This document shows positions 62,511-64,000 of a stretch of DNA of 64,000 nt, one piece after another. The translations under genes and the position numbers were made by a program. Origin of the DNA: Brevifilum sp029548365 (GTDB lineage: Bacteria; Chloroflexota; Anaerolineae; Anaerolineales; Anaerolineaceae); assembly GCA_035376985.1 (NCBI GenBank), contig DAOSSA010000003.1, positions 1 through 64,000 of the forward strand, read 5' to 3'. The notes beneath the pieces were generated by a model. That model was not told the DNA's origin. It did not search any database and worked only from the letters and a program-made list of their open reading frames with translations. How positions within the stretch are numbered: position 1 is the first letter of the stretch; the number at the start of each line of letters is the position of its first letter.

Positions 62511-63713
62511 ATGAATACGATGAAATTAAAAATCTGGCTTGTGATTGGCGTGGTCCTTGTGTCGACTTTGGCCTGCGCCATCCCTGGAGCGACCCCATCT
62601 TCCACACTCAACCCCGTTGTCGACGAACTCGCCCCGGAAATCCTTACTGAACCTCTCGAGCCCGAAAAAGATCTCCTGCCAACCTCATGGGTTATTCCTG
62701 ATGCGGTGCTCTTGCAAGATAACCTGGTCCAACTGTATGAGACCGTCAGCCCGGGTGTGGTATCCATCCAGATATATTCCGATCTGGGGCCTGGGCTCGG
62801 TTCGGGCTTTGTGATCGACCAGGAAGGGAATATTGTGACTAATTACCATGTGGTCGAAGTCGCGCGGGAAGTTGAAGTCCATTTCCAGAGCGGGCTTAAA
62901 GTCTACGGCGAGGTGATCGGCGTTGACCTGGATTCAGACCTGGCGGTAATCAAAGTCGATGTCCACCCGGATGATCTGCACCCTTTACCTCTGGGCGATT
63001 CAGATCAACTGCGCGTTGGTCAGACAGTGGTTGCCATCGGGAATCCCTTCGGGTTAAGCGGCACAATGACGGTAGGGATCGTCTCCGCTCGGGGTAGAAC
63101 CATGGAATCCATTCGACAAGCCGAAGATGGCGTTTTCTTTACAGCCGGAGACCTGATCCAGACCGATGCCAGCATCAACCCGGGCAATTCAGGCGGACCT
63201 CTCTTAAACCTCAACGGTGAGGTGATCGGGATTAACCGCGCCCTGCAAACAACCGGTAACGATATCTTCAGCACATCATCCAACACGGGCATTGGCTTTG
63301 CGGTCTCATCCAATATCGTAAAACGGGTTGTGCCGACCCTTAAAGAAGGCCTGACCTTTGATTACCCCTATTTAGGGTTGTCCAGCTTGCAATCCTTGAC
63401 CCTCGCCAAAGCTGAGCTCCTGGGCTTGCCGACGGCTAACGGCGCTTATATTGTCGATGTCGTGCCCGGCGGACCGGCTGACGGGGCTGGTTTGAAGGCT
63501 GGTAGCCAGGTCACCCAGGTTGCCGGGTTGTACGCCGGTGGAGATTTAATTATCCGCGTGGACAATCTGGACATTCTTGAATTCAGCGAGCTGCTTAGCT
63601 ATTTGATGCTCAGTAAAAATCCGGGTGAAACAATGGACATGGTTGTTCTGCGCAATGGTGAAGAGAGGACGATTACCATCACCCTGGGCAAACGCCCATC
63701 CAGCGCGCCATAA
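62511..63713 (+). CDS. HtrA/DegP-like serine protease (S1C) lipoprotein with PDZ domain
   Basis: A 400-residue surface quality-control protease. The signal has a lipobox-like LACA near residue 20, so it may be lipid-anchored. The trypsin-like domain has the triad His113 (TNYHVVEV), Asp143 (SDLAVIKVD) and Ser227 (NPGNSGGPL). A single PDZ domain follows (about 295-390) with the peptide-binding loop replaced by YLGLSSLQ and ending in VLRNGEERTITITLGKRP. A strong AAGGAG precedes the ATG. The family degrades or refolds misfolded envelope proteins, often under an ECF sigma factor such as the one at 31201, though no link is shown. Length is typical for one-PDZ forms. Confidence 0.93.
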   Translation: MNTMKLKIWLVIGVVLVSTLACAIPGATPSSTLNPVVDELAPEILTEPLEPEKDLLPTSWVIPDAVLLQDNLVQLYETVSPGVVSIQIYSDLGPGLGSGFVIDQEGNIVTNYHVVEVAREVEVHFQSGLKVYGEVIGVDLDSDLAVIKVDVHPDDLHPLPLGDSDQLRVGQTVVAIGNPFGLSGTMTVGIVSARGRTMESIRQAEDGVFFTAGDLIQTDASINPGNSGGPLLNLNGEVIGINRALQTTGNDIFSTSSNTGIGFAVSSNIVKRVVPTLKEGLTFDYPYLGLSSLQSLTLAKAELLGLPTANGAYIVDVVPGGPADGAGLKAGSQVTQVAGLYAGGDLIIRVDNLDILEFSELLSYLMLSKNPGETMDMVVLRNGEERTITITLGKRPSSAP

Positions 63714-63858
63714 TCGATACACAGTAAATGCTGCAGGCAAGCCCTGGAGTGGTTGCTGTGCGAATTTAGGCATCAGAGCGTGTGAGAATTGAATTCTTCA
63801 TTATTAGACAGTCTCCTTGTTCAAACCCAATTGTCTTTCAACTCGCCCGAAGGAGTTT

Positions 63859-63887
63859 TTGATAATTATCCACGGATACGATAGAAT
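63859..63887 (+). promoter_or_regulatory. Promoter of the last, partial gene
   Basis: TTGATA (63859-63864) and TAGAAT (63882-63887) separated by exactly 17 bases, about 70 bases ahead of the ATG at 63955. Confidence 0.75.
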
Positions 63888-63954
63888 GAATGTGCAGGTT
63901 GATCTCGATGATCAACATCCCACACCATAACCAACAATACTGATGGAGGCAATC

Positions 63955-64000
63955 ATGATTTCCGAAAAAGACCTGAAGGAGCTCTTGGATTATTCGTCTC
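63955..64000 (+). CDS. Unidentified protein, first 15 codons only
   Basis: The window ends after MISEKDLKELLDYSS. GGAGG lies seven bases before the ATG, so the start is good. The wording, a helix with DLKELLDY, reminds me of bacterial archaeo-eukaryotic release-factor-like (baeRF) proteins, but fifteen residues cannot prove this. It is the third plus-strand gene in a row with its own promoter. Confidence 0.6.
   Translation, partial: MISEKDLKELLDYSS

Overview
The window looks like a stretch of a draft genome from an anaerobic, Gram-positive-type (monoderm) bacterium of the phylum Chloroflexota, most likely class Anaerolineae. This is inferred from content, not from a search. The clues are many small lipoproteins with Pro/Thr-rich spacers (PTNTP-type repeats), paired lipoprotein penicillin-binding proteins, FemAB paralogues, a T-box in front of leuS, and a one-polypeptide pyruvate:ferredoxin oxidoreductase, which indicates anaerobic fermentative metabolism. 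A run of exactly 100 N inside a repeat array shows that the sequence is a scaffold with an unresolved join.

Layout. 1-1960: end of an M24 peptidase, an MFS transporter and a metallo-beta-lactamase-fold hydrolase. 1988-3459: a tandem array of long hairpin repeats carrying the N gap. 3519-5728 (minus): recX-rny. 6324-7073: two small membrane proteins. 7098-16917 (plus): a tight run of rnz, a homocysteine S-methyltransferase-like gene, maf, two tandem class B PBP paralogues, rsgA and a family 5 solute-binding lipoprotein. 17064-17255 (minus): two tRNA-Ala genes with their own promoter. 17305-19478: a PIG-L deacetylase and a UDP-ManNAc dehydrogenase-type enzyme. 19557-23730: a Type ISP-like fused nuclease/DNA methyltransferase, divergent from an ADP-ribosylglycohydrolase. 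23896-33948 (minus): UDG family 5, lipoproteins, enolase, CTP synthase, an S1-domain protein, an ECF sigma/anti-sigma pair, lysS and greA. 34625-36661: a secreted M23 peptidase. 36799-47085 (minus): a class I amidotransferase-type hydrolase, rplS, a PLP-dependent deaminase/desulfhydrase, two FemAB-like ligases, a surface polysaccharide initiation cluster, ridA and a creatininase-like protein. 47199-50020 (minus): leuS with promoter and T-box leader. 50272-54342: a large lipoprotein, tRNA-Asn and a secreted GH13 enzyme. 54530-64000: methyltransferase-like membrane protein, Nudix proteins, DHOD-like protein, nifJ, a LysM lipoprotein, an HtrA-type protease and the first codons of one more gene.

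How it fits together. Much of the window serves the cell envelope: transpeptidases, possible cross-bridge ligases, an M23 hydrolase, a LysM protein, an HtrA protease, polysaccharide start enzymes and UDP-sugar oxidation. The rest is mostly housekeeping (translation, RNA turnover, nucleotide and central carbon metabolism). The points that most deserve a second look are the hairpin array, a CTP synthase whose glutaminase nucleophile Cys reads as Ser, and the restriction-modification-like enzyme with a sharply AT-rich presumed specificity region.
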